A stretch of DNA of 64,000 nucleotides, from contig JAAVWC010000005.1 of the NCBI GenBank assembly GCA_023910675.1, positions 124,001 to 188,000 of the forward strand, given 5' to 3'. Below the pieces are notes generated by a model. That model searched no databases, was not told the DNA's origin, and saw only the letters and a list, made by a program, of their open reading frames with translations. Made by a program: the position numbers and the translations under genes. Source of the stretch: Gemmatimonas sp. (lineage in GTDB: Bacteria; Gemmatimonadota; Gemmatimonadetes; Gemmatimonadales; Gemmatimonadaceae). The first letter of the stretch is position 1; the number at the start of each line of letters is the position of its first letter. Of the stretch, positions 53,341 to 63,200 are shown piece by piece.

Positions 53341-54384
53341 CTACTTCTTTTCGCCGGCGATGAGCAGTTGCACATGTTCCTGCGCCTGCTGCAGTCCACC
53401 TTCGCCGTTGCCCCAATCGACTCGACCATCGGCGTTCGTATCGGCGCCGGCAGCGAGCTGGTTGCACAACGACGCCAGCTGCGAAATGAGGGATGCCGCC
53501 TCCTTGGCGTCGGTGGCACTTTGGATCTGCCTGATGAGCGCGATGGCGGCATCGACGCGCGTCAGGGTGCCGCGCGCGGCGGCGGCAATGTGCGTGGCGT
53601 GAATCTTCACGCCCCCTGACGCGCCGGTTTCCTTGGCCGCCAGCTCGATGTGCTGCGCCACACCACCGGCGGCTTTCTTGAGCCCGTAGCCCTTGCCCGG
53701 TCCCTCCTTCATGAGCGACGGGTCGAGCGCGTTGAGCACATGACCGGCGTGCATCTGCATCGCCGCCAAGTTCGTCGGCGTGCGCGTCGCGAGCGTGGCG
53801 TGCTGACTGGCCACGGCCGCCTCGGCGAACGCCATGGGAAGCAGCCCCATCTTGTCGGGCGTGTCCACGTACGACGTGGTGACGTGGCCGATGTGTGTGC
53901 CTACCAGGCCGGGCGGGAGTTGCGCGGCCGGCACGAAGCCGGGCGCTGCAGCCACCGCTACCCGTCCCGGGATGGGGACACCGGTGATCTTGGCGACGAC
54001 ACTGTCGAACTGCGTGCGCAATTCGAGGTTGGTGCTCACGACGAAGCGGCGGCGCTGATACTCGTCTTCGGTGAGGCCGCGGGCGGTCAACACCTGCGCA
54101 ACCGCTTCACGCTTCTTCTGCGCGAGTTCGAGCTGGGCGTCCTTGGTCTTGTTCTTCGACTGCGCCGCGCGGGCGTCGGCGGAGTCGTGCACCAGACCGA
54201 TGGCGATGTGTGTTTCCGCCAGCAGCTTGATGTCGGCTGGCGTGAGTGAGGACACCTGAGGTTTGGCGCCGACCGTGCTGCTGCCGGTGCTTCCAGTGGA
54301 CGATTGGGCGTGTGCCGCGACGGGAACGGAGACCGTCAGAAGCGCGGCGACAACGTACGGCGGGAGGGAGTGCGTACGGTTCAT
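53341..54384 (-). CDS. secreted helical protein with EF-hand-like motif
   Basis: A 347-residue exported protein (signal peptide about 1-27, ending in AHAQ). It has two helical blocks: about 45-130 (LTPADIKLLAETHIAIGLVH, KKREAVAQVLTARGLTEDEY), similar to DUF4168-like domains, and about 180-345 with regular Ala-rich helices. DTNADGRVDWGNGE near the C-terminus has the DxNxDGxxD spacing of a calcium-binding loop. Function unknown. It is divergent from the creatininase-like gene. Confidence 0.75.
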   Translation of the reverse strand: MNRTHSLPPYVVAALLTVSVPVAAHAQSSTGSTGSSTVGAKPQVSSLTPADIKLLAETHIAIGLVHDSADARAAQSKNKTKDAQLELAQKKREAVAQVLTARGLTEDEYQRRRFVVSTNLELRTQFDSVVAKITGVPIPGRVAVAAAPGFVPAAQLPPGLVGTHIGHVTTSYVDTPDKMGLLPMAFAEAAVASQHATLATRTPTNLAAMQMHAGHVLNALDPSLMKEGPGKGYGLKKAAGGVAQHIELAAKETGASGGVKIHATHIAAAARGTLTRVDAAIALIRQIQSATDAKEAASLISQLASLCNQLAAGADTNADGRVDWGNGEGGLQQAQEHVQLLIAGEKK

Positions 54385-54545
54385 ACAGAATGCTCGTGCA
54401 AAGCCAGCTCCGGCGTAAATGTTCGGCAGGTATGAGCTTTACGCTCAGTGTCCCTGTCCCGTTGCTCTGGCGAACTGGCGCGCGGCGCCGCATCGTCTGT
54501 GATCCCACCGTGCTCCGTTCTTCCCCACCTTTCCGGGAGCCCCGC

Positions 54546-55499
54546 ATGTCCCCGATGTGCCCGTCTTTCCTCCGCCGCGCGCTCTGTGCTGCCGGTCTCC
54601 TCACTATCGCCGGCGCGTCCGTGCACGCGCAGCAGACGGCCCAGCGTCCGGCACGCGATCCCCGCAGCATGGGCGGCGGCAACTGCGCCGACAACGCCTA
54701 CAACTGCAAGGACACCCCCAATCCGCTCCCCGCGCCCAACACGGTGTGGCTGGAAGAGATGACGTGGATGGACATCCGCGACGCCCTCAAGGCCGGAAAG
54801 ACGACGGTCATCATTCCCACCGGCGGCATGGAACCCAATGGGCCCTGGCTCGCCTCGGGCAAGCACAACTTCGTGCTGCACACCAACTGCGACGCCATCG
54901 CCCGCAAAATGGGGAACGCACTCTGCGCCCCCATCGTCAAGTTCGTCCCCGAAGGCAGCTACGATCCGCCAAGCGGACACATGACCTCGCCAGGTACCAT
55001 CAGCATGCGCGAAGAAACGTTCCGCGCGCTCCTCACCGACATCACCGCCAGCCTCAAGGCGCACGGATTCCAGACCATCATCTACATTGGCGATAGCGGT
55101 GGCAATCAGGGCGGGCAGCGTGCCGTCGCCGACTCGTTGACCGCACTCTGGAAAGGGGCACCGATCGTGGCGCACGTGCAGGAGTACTACGACTACGCCA
55201 GCGTCTCCAAGCACATGGAAACCAAGGGTGTGCACCAGACCAAGGCCGATGGCTTGCACGATGACGCCGAAATCTCGCTCAACATGTTCATCGACGACCC
55301 CAGGAGCATCCGCTACGACGAACGCGTGAAGGCCGGCCTCGCCACCATCAATGGTGTGTCGCTCACCAACCGCAAGCAGATGACCGAATGGGCCAAGGAA
55401 GTGGTCGCGTTCCGTACGCAGGTCACCATCGACGCGATCACCAAGGCTATCGCCAACAAGGGCACGCTCTCCGCACCGCCCCGTCGCGCCGGCAACTGA
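54546..55499 (+). CDS. exported creatininase-family amidohydrolase
   Basis: A 317-residue protein with a signal peptide (about 1-29, ending in VHAQQ). The creatininase fold is shown by WLEEMTWMDIRDALKAGKTT, IIPTGGMEPNGPWLASGKHN (metal-binding His), SGHMTSPGTISMREETFRAL and IYIGDSGGNQGGQ. Characterised relatives open cyclic amides or act in cofactor synthesis; the exported group has no known substrate. The gene ends 18 bases before a UUCG-loop terminator. Confidence 0.9.
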   Translation: MSPMCPSFLRRALCAAGLLTIAGASVHAQQTAQRPARDPRSMGGGNCADNAYNCKDTPNPLPAPNTVWLEEMTWMDIRDALKAGKTTVIIPTGGMEPNGPWLASGKHNFVLHTNCDAIARKMGNALCAPIVKFVPEGSYDPPSGHMTSPGTISMREETFRALLTDITASLKAHGFQTIIYIGDSGGNQGGQRAVADSLTALWKGAPIVAHVQEYYDYASVSKHMETKGVHQTKADGLHDDAEISLNMFIDDPRSIRYDERVKAGLATINGVSLTNRKQMTEWAKEVVAFRTQVTIDAITKAIANKGTLSAPPRRAGN

Positions 55500-55516
55500 C
55501 GCGTCGACGGAAAAGC

Positions 55517-55554
55517 AGGGCGTGACTATCCTTCGGGATGGTCACGCCCTTTTT
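55517..55554 (+). terminator. UUCG-tetraloop terminator overlapping the next gene's start
   Basis: A 15-bp stem (55517-55531 with 55536-55550) closes on C(TTCG)G, the most stable RNA tetraloop, and ends in a T5 run (55550-55554). It is a clear intrinsic terminator for the creatininase-like gene. The ATG proposed for the next gene (55538-55540) lies inside the 3' strand of the stem. Confidence 0.9.
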
Positions 55555-58207
55555 GCGTTCCGCGCTCCGGGCCAGCGTATCTGCGCTGTTGCTCCTTGCC
55601 ACTCGTCTCGACGCGCAGCCGGTGCTCCGCGCACAGTGGCTGACGTCTCCGCTGCAGCTCGACGGCCGACTCGATGAACCGGTGTGGCGCACGGCGCCGG
55701 TCGCCACGAATTTCGTGCAGCGCATCCCGCGCAACGGTGACGCCGCGACGCAGCGCAGCGAAGTCCGTATTGTGTACGATGCCAACGCCGTGTACGTGGG
55801 CGTACGCAACTTCGACAGCGCCCCCGACAGCATTGCGCAGCAGCTTGGCCGTCGCGACGCCGACGACTTGTACTCCGACTGGTTCTACGTCGGCTTCGAC
55901 AGCTACGGCGACAAGCGCACGGCGTTCGTGTTCGGCGTCAATCCGCGCGGTGTACTGAACGACTTCTACATCACCAATGACGACATCGACAACGCTGATG
56001 GCAGTTGGGATGCCGTGTGGAATGTCATCGCGCGCATAGACAGTGCCGGATGGACCGCTGAGTTTCGCATTCCCTTGTCTCAGCTGCGCTATGACGTCGC
56101 GGGCGCTGTCGGTGCGGTCCGTCCATGGGGATTGAACTTCTCTCGCACCGTTGCTCGCGGTGGGGAAGACTCGTACTGGGCACCCACACCCGCCGATGCT
56201 CCCGGCTTCGTCTCACGCTTCGGCACACTCGTCGGCCTTGATTCTTTGCGCGCGCCTTCACGCACCGAGTTTATCCCCTACGTGCGTTCGCAGGTGGAAA
56301 CGCAGCCCGTAGCGGAGCGCAATCGCTTTGTGCCCGGCGCCAAGCTCGCCGGCGCCGTGGGTGGTGACGCCCGCTTCAAGCTGCCACAGTCACTCACCCT
56401 GACAGCCTCGATCAATCCCGACTTCGGACAGGTCGAGGCCGATCCCGCCGTCGTGAATCTCAGTGCGTTCGAGGTCTTCTTCGAAGAACGTCGCCCGTTC
56501 TTCCTCGAGAACGCCGACGCGTTTGCCTTTGGCGCGACGCGCACCTTCAACAGCAGCGACCCGCCGCGCTTTTTCTATAGTCGCCGTATCGGGCGCGCCC
56601 CCCAACGCTCTCCCGCCGGCGACGATCTCGAGGCCGTCAGCATCAGCGCGCAAACGCCCATTGCCGGAGCGCTCAAACTCTCCGGTACCACCCCATCGGG
56701 ATGGCAGGTTGGCGTACTCAATGCCAGCACGCCCCACGAACACGCCGACGTGTTGCGCAGCAACGGACAGGTCACACGCGAGCCCGTTGAGCCGTTTACA
56801 AACTACCATGTTTCCCGTGTGCGAAAGTTGCTGAATGGCGGCAATACCGGCGTTGGTGTCTTCGTGGCCGACACACGCCGCTTCACGGACGACTCCTTGC
56901 TGACGATGCGCATTCCGTCATCGGCCACCATTGGCGGCGTCGATTGGGAGCACGCCTGGCAAAATCGTACGTACACCGTGAGTGGTCTCTACAGCCGCAG
57001 CGACGTGCGGGGACGCACCGACGTCATGCAACGCCTGCAGCGCGCGAACTACCGCAGCTATCAGCGTCCTGACGCCACCCATCTTGACTTCAACCCCGCG
57101 CGGACTGCTCTCAACGGACACTACGCGGCCCTCTCGCTCGCCAAAACCGCCGGCGAACGCCTCCTCGGCAGCGTTACCTACGAGGAAACCAGTCCCGGTT
57201 TCGAAGTGAACGATCTGGGCTTCCAGGTCCGCTCCGATTTTCGCAGCCTCTCGACCGCCTTGCAGTACCGCAATCCGTTCATCGATCGCTTCTCGCGCGA
57301 ATGGTCGGCCACACTCTATTCCACGCACAGCACCAACTTCGACGGTGATCTGCTCGAGCAGCGGTATGCGCTCTTCACCGAGGCCACCCTGCTCAACTTC
57401 TGGGAGATCTCGGCGTTCTCATCGTTTGCGCCGGCCACGCTCAACGACCGTCTGCTTCGCGGCGGGCCACTGGCACAACGTCCCCGCGCGCTGTCGCAGG
57501 GACTCTCGTTGAGTACCGATGGACGCAAGACGCTCATCTTCGGACTCGATCTCTCGCGCACCAGCGATGTCGCCGACGGCCGATCGACGGGCGTGGAAGG
57601 CTCGATCGACTGGCGCCCACTCCCGCAGATGCGCCTTCGCGTTGGCCCGGAGCTTTCGGCCAACCAGGCGGTCGATCAGTACATCCAGACGGAACCCGAC
57701 GCGCAGGCGGTGGGCACATTCGGCGCGCGCTACGTCTTCGCCAATGTGCGCCAGCGTGAGATGCGGCTCAACACGCGTCTCGATTGGACGTTCTCGCCGT
57801 GGCTCTCCCTGCAGCTCTTTCTGCAGCCGTTCGCCTCTGCCGGGGAGTTCTCGCGGTTCAAGGAATTCACGACGCCTCGAGACTTTACCTTCGCCGAGTA
57901 CGGCGTTGATCGCGGTACCGTTACGCGCGCGGCCGATGGTGAGCTCACGATCGATCCCGACGGCGCCGGCGCCTCGGCGCTGTTCGTGGTCCCCGTTCAG
58001 GACTTCACGGTGCGCGCGCTGCGAGGCAATGCGGTCTTGCGCTGGGAGTATCGCCCCGGCTCATCGCTCTTCTTCGTGTGGTCGCAGCAACGTGAAGCCG
58101 AACTCCATCAGGCCAACTTCGACGTCGCACGCCAACTCGGCCGGGCCTACGCCGATCCGGGTCGTCACGTGTTTCTCATCAAGTATTCGCGCTGGATTGG
58201 GCGCTAG
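55538..58207 (+). CDS. CBM9-like/DUF5916-type outer-membrane protein
   Basis: An 889-residue exported protein. After the signal peptide (ending in RLDAQ near residue 27) comes a CBM9-like domain (about 30-210: LDGRLDEPVWRTAPVATNFV, YVGVRNFDSAPDSIA, DDLYSDWFYVGFDSYGDKRT), then a DUF5916-type barrel (LTASINPDFGQVEADPAVVN, FFEERRPFFLENADAFAFG). The C-terminus has alternating barrel strands and ends in LIKYSRWIGR. The ATG at 55538 is inside the preceding terminator; a TTG at 55553, just after the T run, gives an equally good signal peptide. HP5 starts 25 bases after the stop. Confidence 0.88.
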   Translation: MVTPFLRSALRASVSALLLLATRLDAQPVLRAQWLTSPLQLDGRLDEPVWRTAPVATNFVQRIPRNGDAATQRSEVRIVYDANAVYVGVRNFDSAPDSIAQQLGRRDADDLYSDWFYVGFDSYGDKRTAFVFGVNPRGVLNDFYITNDDIDNADGSWDAVWNVIARIDSAGWTAEFRIPLSQLRYDVAGAVGAVRPWGLNFSRTVARGGEDSYWAPTPADAPGFVSRFGTLVGLDSLRAPSRTEFIPYVRSQVETQPVAERNRFVPGAKLAGAVGGDARFKLPQSLTLTASINPDFGQVEADPAVVNLSAFEVFFEERRPFFLENADAFAFGATRTFNSSDPPRFFYSRRIGRAPQRSPAGDDLEAVSISAQTPIAGALKLSGTTPSGWQVGVLNASTPHEHADVLRSNGQVTREPVEPFTNYHVSRVRKLLNGGNTGVGVFVADTRRFTDDSLLTMRIPSSATIGGVDWEHAWQNRTYTVSGLYSRSDVRGRTDVMQRLQRANYRSYQRPDATHLDFNPARTALNGHYAALSLAKTAGERLLGSVTYEETSPGFEVNDLGFQVRSDFRSLSTALQYRNPFIDRFSREWSATLYSTHSTNFDGDLLEQRYALFTEATLLNFWEISAFSSFAPATLNDRLLRGGPLAQRPRALSQGLSLSTDGRKTLIFGLDLSRTSDVADGRSTGVEGSIDWRPLPQMRLRVGPELSANQAVDQYIQTEPDAQAVGTFGARYVFANVRQREMRLNTRLDWTFSPWLSLQLFLQPFASAGEFSRFKEFTTPRDFTFAEYGVDRGTVTRAADGELTIDPDGAGASALFVVPVQDFTVRALRGNAVLRWEYRPGSSLFFVWSQQREAELHQANFDVARQLGRAYADPGRHVFLIKYSRWIGR

Positions 58208-58231
58208 GGATCGCGCGTGGGGCGAGATCCC

Positions 58232-58352
58232 TGAACCGATCACACGAAGGCAACCAAGGCAACCGAGGCAACCAAGCCGACTCCGACTCGTGTGGCCACA
58301 CGAGGACCTTGGACGCCTCGGTTGCCTTGGTTGCCTTCGTGCTATCGGTTCA
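58232..58352. repeat. long imperfect palindrome HP5 (121 bp)
   Basis: The left arm (58232-58269) and right arm (58315-58352), 38 bases each, are reverse complements at 36 positions. The arm has three tandem 9-base words of AAGGCAACC type. The centre is a perfect 18-base palindrome, CTCGTGTGGCCACACGAG (58287-58304). It lies 25 bases after the barrel-protein stop and ends 36 bases before the next gene. It has the same word-and-mirror design as HP1-HP4 but unrelated words. Confidence 0.93.
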
Positions 58353-58387
58353 TACCAACTCGGCATTCAAGCGGCTAGCTTCGAGTC

Positions 58388-58825
58388 ATGTCTCGCGTCA
58401 CTATAGTCTTTGCGCTGCTCTGCGGCGCCTGCTCGACACCGAGTCCCAAGTCCGAAGTCGCCGATAGCGCATCGACCCCCACGGTCTCCGCTATTCCCAC
58501 GCTGCCCAAGTTCGGGCGGGAAGCGCCAGACAGCGGGCCGCCGTATCGCGTCGAGCGCCTCCAAGTCGGGGCGAAACTCGTCATGGACCCCGCGCCGGGC
58601 GACCAGATCAATGCCTTGCAGCCGCCGGTCATACAAACGGCGAACGGCCAACGCCTGCTCTTTGCAGGGTCGGCCGTTACCGCGGACAGTTCGTACTTTG
58701 TGGGCGACGTCACGCTCACGCTAAGCCAAGACGCGTTGCCCCTCGAGGGGACGCTCACCACCAGCTACTGCCGCAAAGGCGAGAATCTGTGCCGTAGCGC
58801 GAAGCGGCTGGTGGTCGTGCCGTAA
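58388..58825 (+). CDS. small lipoprotein
   Basis: A 145-residue lipoprotein: signal peptide with lipobox LCGAC (Cys15), a Ser/Thr/Pro-rich linker to about residue 45, then a beta-rich domain. A late pair of Cys (TSYCRKGENLCRSAK) may form a disulphide; a CxxxxxxC near the end of a short domain that starts with a TLP-like segment resembles the tail of thiol-disulphide proteins such as DsbD-N, but this is weak. Function unknown. Confidence 0.7.
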   Translation: MSRVTIVFALLCGACSTPSPKSEVADSASTPTVSAIPTLPKFGREAPDSGPPYRVERLQVGAKLVMDPAPGDQINALQPPVIQTANGQRLLFAGSAVTADSSYFVGDVTLTLSQDALPLEGTLTTSYCRKGENLCRSAKRLVVVP

Positions 58826-58837
58826 ACAGCGCGGTGC

Positions 58838-60166
58838 TCAGCGCACCGTGGCGCGTTCGATCTTGGTGCTCGTGGCCGTGCGTTCGGCCAGATACACCAC
58901 GCCGCCGGGGCCAAAGCCCAGAATGGTGCGACCAGCCGGGACGAGCACCCGCTCCGCGACTTCGCCCTTGCCGTTGATGACGTCGTACACCGAGCCCGCG
59001 GGCTGCGGTTTGGTGGGAATGGTGAGCACCCAGAGATTGCCATCGGCATCGGCACGCGTGCTGTTGGCGAAGAACGGCGGCTGATAGTCTGGAATTTCAC
59101 TCGCCGACACCACGTTGATCTTGGGCGCCGACACCTGCGGCGCACGCGTCGGCGCACTGCCGCCGCCACCGGGGCTGCCTTCCATGCGCACCATGACCTG
59201 CGTACGCGGGGCGCCACCACCGGCCCCGCCACCCATCATGGCACCGAACGCCGACGCCATGGCCTGCCCCTGATTGGGATTGCCCGCCGCCTGCGCATCG
59301 AGAATGCTCTTCACCGAGTCGACCAGCTTGGACTTGTCCTCATCGGTCATGCGCTTCCAGTCGAACGCCATCTTGGGCGACACGCGACGCGTGCCGTTCG
59401 CTTCCACCCAGTCCACGTGATAGTCACGCCCGCGCAGCAGGGCGACGTCCCCGTTGGGAAGCACCGTCCATTCATCGACGGTGGGTAACGGGTTCACTTC
59501 GATGGAGATGTTCATCTTTCCATCGTCGGTGCGGCTGATGTTCGTGTTGGTCTTGGGGATTTTCACGAAGCCCAACGTATCCACCACCCGCGTCTGCAGG
59601 TTGACGCGCGTGATGGCCATGGTGTCGGGCAAGCTCGGCATCTGCGGTACACCGTTGTTGATCTGCATGCGCATGGCCGGCATGCCGCGGTATACCAAGT
59701 GGCCATTGCTATAAAAGGCGCCGGTACCCATGGCGCCGGCCGCCAGCATCATCGCGTCCTGCGCGCGCGGCACCGACATGACGCGCTGCACCTCGCCATT
59801 GCCATCAATGACGAGCATGGAGAGCGACTGCGCATCGACGAACAGCGTCGAGTCACCACGAAAGGCAATCAGGCTCGCGAGGCCACCGCCGTAGGCATTC
59901 GGGTTACCGGGCGTGGTGTCGGCCACGACCTTGATGACCGCGAAGTTCGAATCGAGCAACACCACGCGACGGTTGGCGGCATCGTTCACGAGTAACTTGC
60001 CGCCGGGGAGCGCACGGACGTTGAAGACAATGCCCATGGAGTCCTTGGACACAGCCTTTACGCTGCCGAGCGGGCGAATCGCTGGACGCGATGAGGACAC
60101 TGGGGCTTGCGCTGCAAGTGTGCTCGCTGAGAGCGTGAGCGCGCCGAAAAGTAGTCGTGTATGCAT
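58838..60166 (-). CDS. exported six-bladed beta-propeller protein
   Basis: A 442-residue exported protein (signal peptide about 1-19, ending in LAAQ). The mature part has NHL/6-bladed-propeller strands: NVRALPGGKLLVNDAANRRV, SLIAFRGDSTLFVDA, DEWTVLPNGDVALLRGRDYH and DADGNLWVLTIP. A Gly/Ala-rich insert with GGGAGGGAPR lies near 310-325. It follows the TonB-receptor gene by 44 bases in the same direction, so it may be its surface or periplasmic partner. Function unknown. Confidence 0.8.
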   Translation of the reverse strand: MHTRLLFGALTLSASTLAAQAPVSSSRPAIRPLGSVKAVSKDSMGIVFNVRALPGGKLLVNDAANRRVVLLDSNFAVIKVVADTTPGNPNAYGGGLASLIAFRGDSTLFVDAQSLSMLVIDGNGEVQRVMSVPRAQDAMMLAAGAMGTGAFYSNGHLVYRGMPAMRMQINNGVPQMPSLPDTMAITRVNLQTRVVDTLGFVKIPKTNTNISRTDDGKMNISIEVNPLPTVDEWTVLPNGDVALLRGRDYHVDWVEANGTRRVSPKMAFDWKRMTDEDKSKLVDSVKSILDAQAAGNPNQGQAMASAFGAMMGGGAGGGAPRTQVMVRMEGSPGGGGSAPTRAPQVSAPKINVVSASEIPDYQPPFFANSTRADADGNLWVLTIPTKPQPAGSVYDVINGKGEVAERVLVPAGRTILGFGPGGVVYLAERTATSTKIERATVR

Positions 60167-60210
60167 GACGAAGAATGGTGTCGGAAGAGTGATCGCGACT
60201 TGCTGCGTGA

Positions 60211-63200
60211 TTACTGTCGCATGATGATGGTCTGCGAACCGCCACCCATGCCGCCGGCCATCATCATGCCGGGGTTGAGCATCATGCCGCCGCCACCGCC
60301 GGCGGTCCCGGAGCGGATGGTCTTGAGGTAGCGATCGTCAAGCGAGAGCGCGATGAAAGGCGGCAGCTTCCGGAACTGTTGCGCCGTCAGAATCTTCTTT
60401 ACCTGCGGCGCATAGCTGCGCAGCATGTCGATGCTCGCTTCGCGGGCGCGGACGTACTGGAAGTAAATGCGATCCTTGTCGTAGCCATCGGGGAGCGCGG
60501 CGAACTGCGTGGCAATGGGCGACCAGATGGAATCGAGGCGCACCAGATAGCGACGGTTCATGGTCGCAAGGGCATCAGCCTGGTCGGAGCTGAGCTTGAG
60601 CGTGTCCTGATCACGCAGAATCGTGCCAAGCGGGTTGGGGACACCACCGTTGCCGAATTGCGCCTTGATGAGCTGGGCGGAAGGCTTGGTGCCTTCCGCG
60701 CGACGACCACGATCGAGCGCCTGTGTGAGCACCTGACGCTCGCGGGTGGGACCGATGTCGTAGCGCAGCTGTGCGGTGACTGTGACTGGCGCGCGGAACT
60801 GCTGGAACTGCGGGTTGGTGGCAGCGAAGCGCTGGTTCACTTCGTACTTGTAGCGCTTCGACACCGGATCGAAGCCGCGCACATACAATAGCGACTGATC
60901 GAGGAACGGCTGCTGCCCCCAGCCGCGCAGATTCTTTTCGCCGTGCAGCAGCAGGTCGGCGGCGCCAATGGGGTTGCTCACATTGAGCGACAGATTCATG
61001 CGCTGCGGCAACCGCAGCTTGAGCGGGTTGAAGCCAATGCTCAGGTTGGCCGTGGTCACCCACGGACCCTGGCAACTGTTGCGCGCCGCCAGCGTACCAA
61101 GCTGACGCGAGAGGCATTCGCGCGCGACGCGAGAGCCCTGCTGCAGGAGCGACTGCATGCCACTCGCCACCGCGGCGTCGCCGGTGTTGGCCGGATTGAA
61201 GACGAACGCGCGATCGTTGGCAAAGCCGTCTCCGTTCACATCGCCGCCAATGGTAGGCGTAAGCGGTGTCCCCGAGCGCAGCTGACCAAACCACCCGATG
61301 CGTACGATATCGAAGGCGTTCCAGTTGATGTTGTACGTAAACTGGTGACGCGAATCGAAGCCCGAGCGTGACCAGTCGACCGCGAACGGATCGCCTGCCG
61401 TGCTCTGGAAGCCACGGAACTGCTCACGCACGTTGCCATACGTGTAGCTCCCGCTCCAGCTGAAATTCGTGTTGAACGCCATGGGCGAGAGGCGCACGCT
61501 GAACTGTCCGCTGCGCGATCGCAGATCGCTCAGCTGCTCGGTGACGCGCTGGTATTGCGACACCGCGCGCCCGTCGCCGGCCGCAATGCCACCGGTCAGC
61601 GGTACGATGCTCGACGAGTTCACATACACCGGCCGTCCGCCTTCGTTGTCAAGCACGAAACGTTGCGTGCCGGCAAAGTTGCGATCGACAAAGCTCGCCT
61701 GCTGCGTGTTGAGCGAGTACGTCGCGTCGAACGACGCATTGAAGATGTTCCACAGCACCGGCCCGCTCCAGCTGAGGTTGGAGCGTACACTGCGCGACGG
61801 TGCAAAACCGCTGCTGAACAGCGTCACGTTGGGGACACTGTTGTTGAATAGCGTGCCGGTGCTGCCATCAGTGCAGCGCGACGGAATGCCGGACAGCGAC
61901 GTGAAGGCGTTCCAGTCGGGCGTTGGTACCGCGCCCCCCACGCACACCAGCTGCTGAATGGCGCCCGGCAGGCCGGTGTTGTCGATCGCCGTGCCAATGG
62001 TGGTGGCCTGCGGCGTGTTCTGGAATACGCCAATGCCACCGCGCACCACCGCCCGCGGTCCGCGGAACGCCCCTTCGAAGGCGCCGATCTGCGGCCCCGT
62101 GCCGTACTGCCACGAGAAGCCAATGCGCGGGCTCACGAACACGCCATTGGGCACGCGATCGTTGCGCACACCCAGTCGCGATTCGAGGTCGAAGTTGCGC
62201 GCCGGCGAATCGAGAAACTGGTTGGCATCGAGTCGCACGCCATACTGAATCTGCAGCGTCTGTGAGCGACGGTACGAATCGCCGAGCGACAGCGCACCGA
62301 TCACCACACTGGCGTCACGCTCACGCGGAGACAGCGTGCGGGTGTACGACAGCGGTAGCCCCGCTTGCAGGTCGGCCAGCGAATTGTACGTATATGTGCC
62401 CAGGCGGTTTACCGTCTGGTCCTGTGCCGAGGCGTCACGGCGAATTTCGGTACCGAGCTTGAGGCGGTGCTTGTTGTTGCCACTGAACCACGAGAGCGTG
62501 TTGTTCGCCATCAGGCTGCTGCCGTTCTGCGTGGTGTTCAGAAACTGATTGCCGCCAAACGACAGCTGCTGCACACCGCTCGTGCCATCGGCAAAGGTGG
62601 AGTTCACGCGCACTCGACCGCCCGGCAAGTTGAGATACGGCGTGCCTTCGCTGTTCGAGGCGCTGAAACCCGCGCTCGTTTCTGTAAGCATGCCTACACC
62701 GAACACGGTGAAGTACCCGCTGTGCCGCCCCTGCAGTCCGCCGTTCCAGCTCGTGCGTTCGGCACCCGTATTGGGCAGCGCGGTCGTGAGCGGCGTGAAG
62801 GCCGGGTTCTGCTTGTTCCACCCCGCGTTCACCGTGAGATTGTACGCCGAGCCACTGCTGCTCGAGGGCGGCGCGAAATCGATAGCCCCAAGCAGCGACC
62901 CTTGGTCGGCGAGACGGCTGCCCGGAATGCCACCCGTGTTGATGGGCACACGACTGTTGCCGAGAATGCCAAGCAAACGCGACACGGAGTCGGCACTCAC
63001 ACCGCTGGCCTGCAAACCAGACGGCGACGTGTTGAGCAGCGACTGCAAGTCGCTGCTGCGACGACCGAGCTGATACGACACGTTGTAGAACGCTTTGTCG
63101 AAGACGAGCGGGCCGGATACCGTGCCGCCCAGCGAGCCGTTGGTGTATTCCTGACCCGTGGCACGCGCGGCGGCGTCGGTCCATTGCAGCTGTGGCGCGT

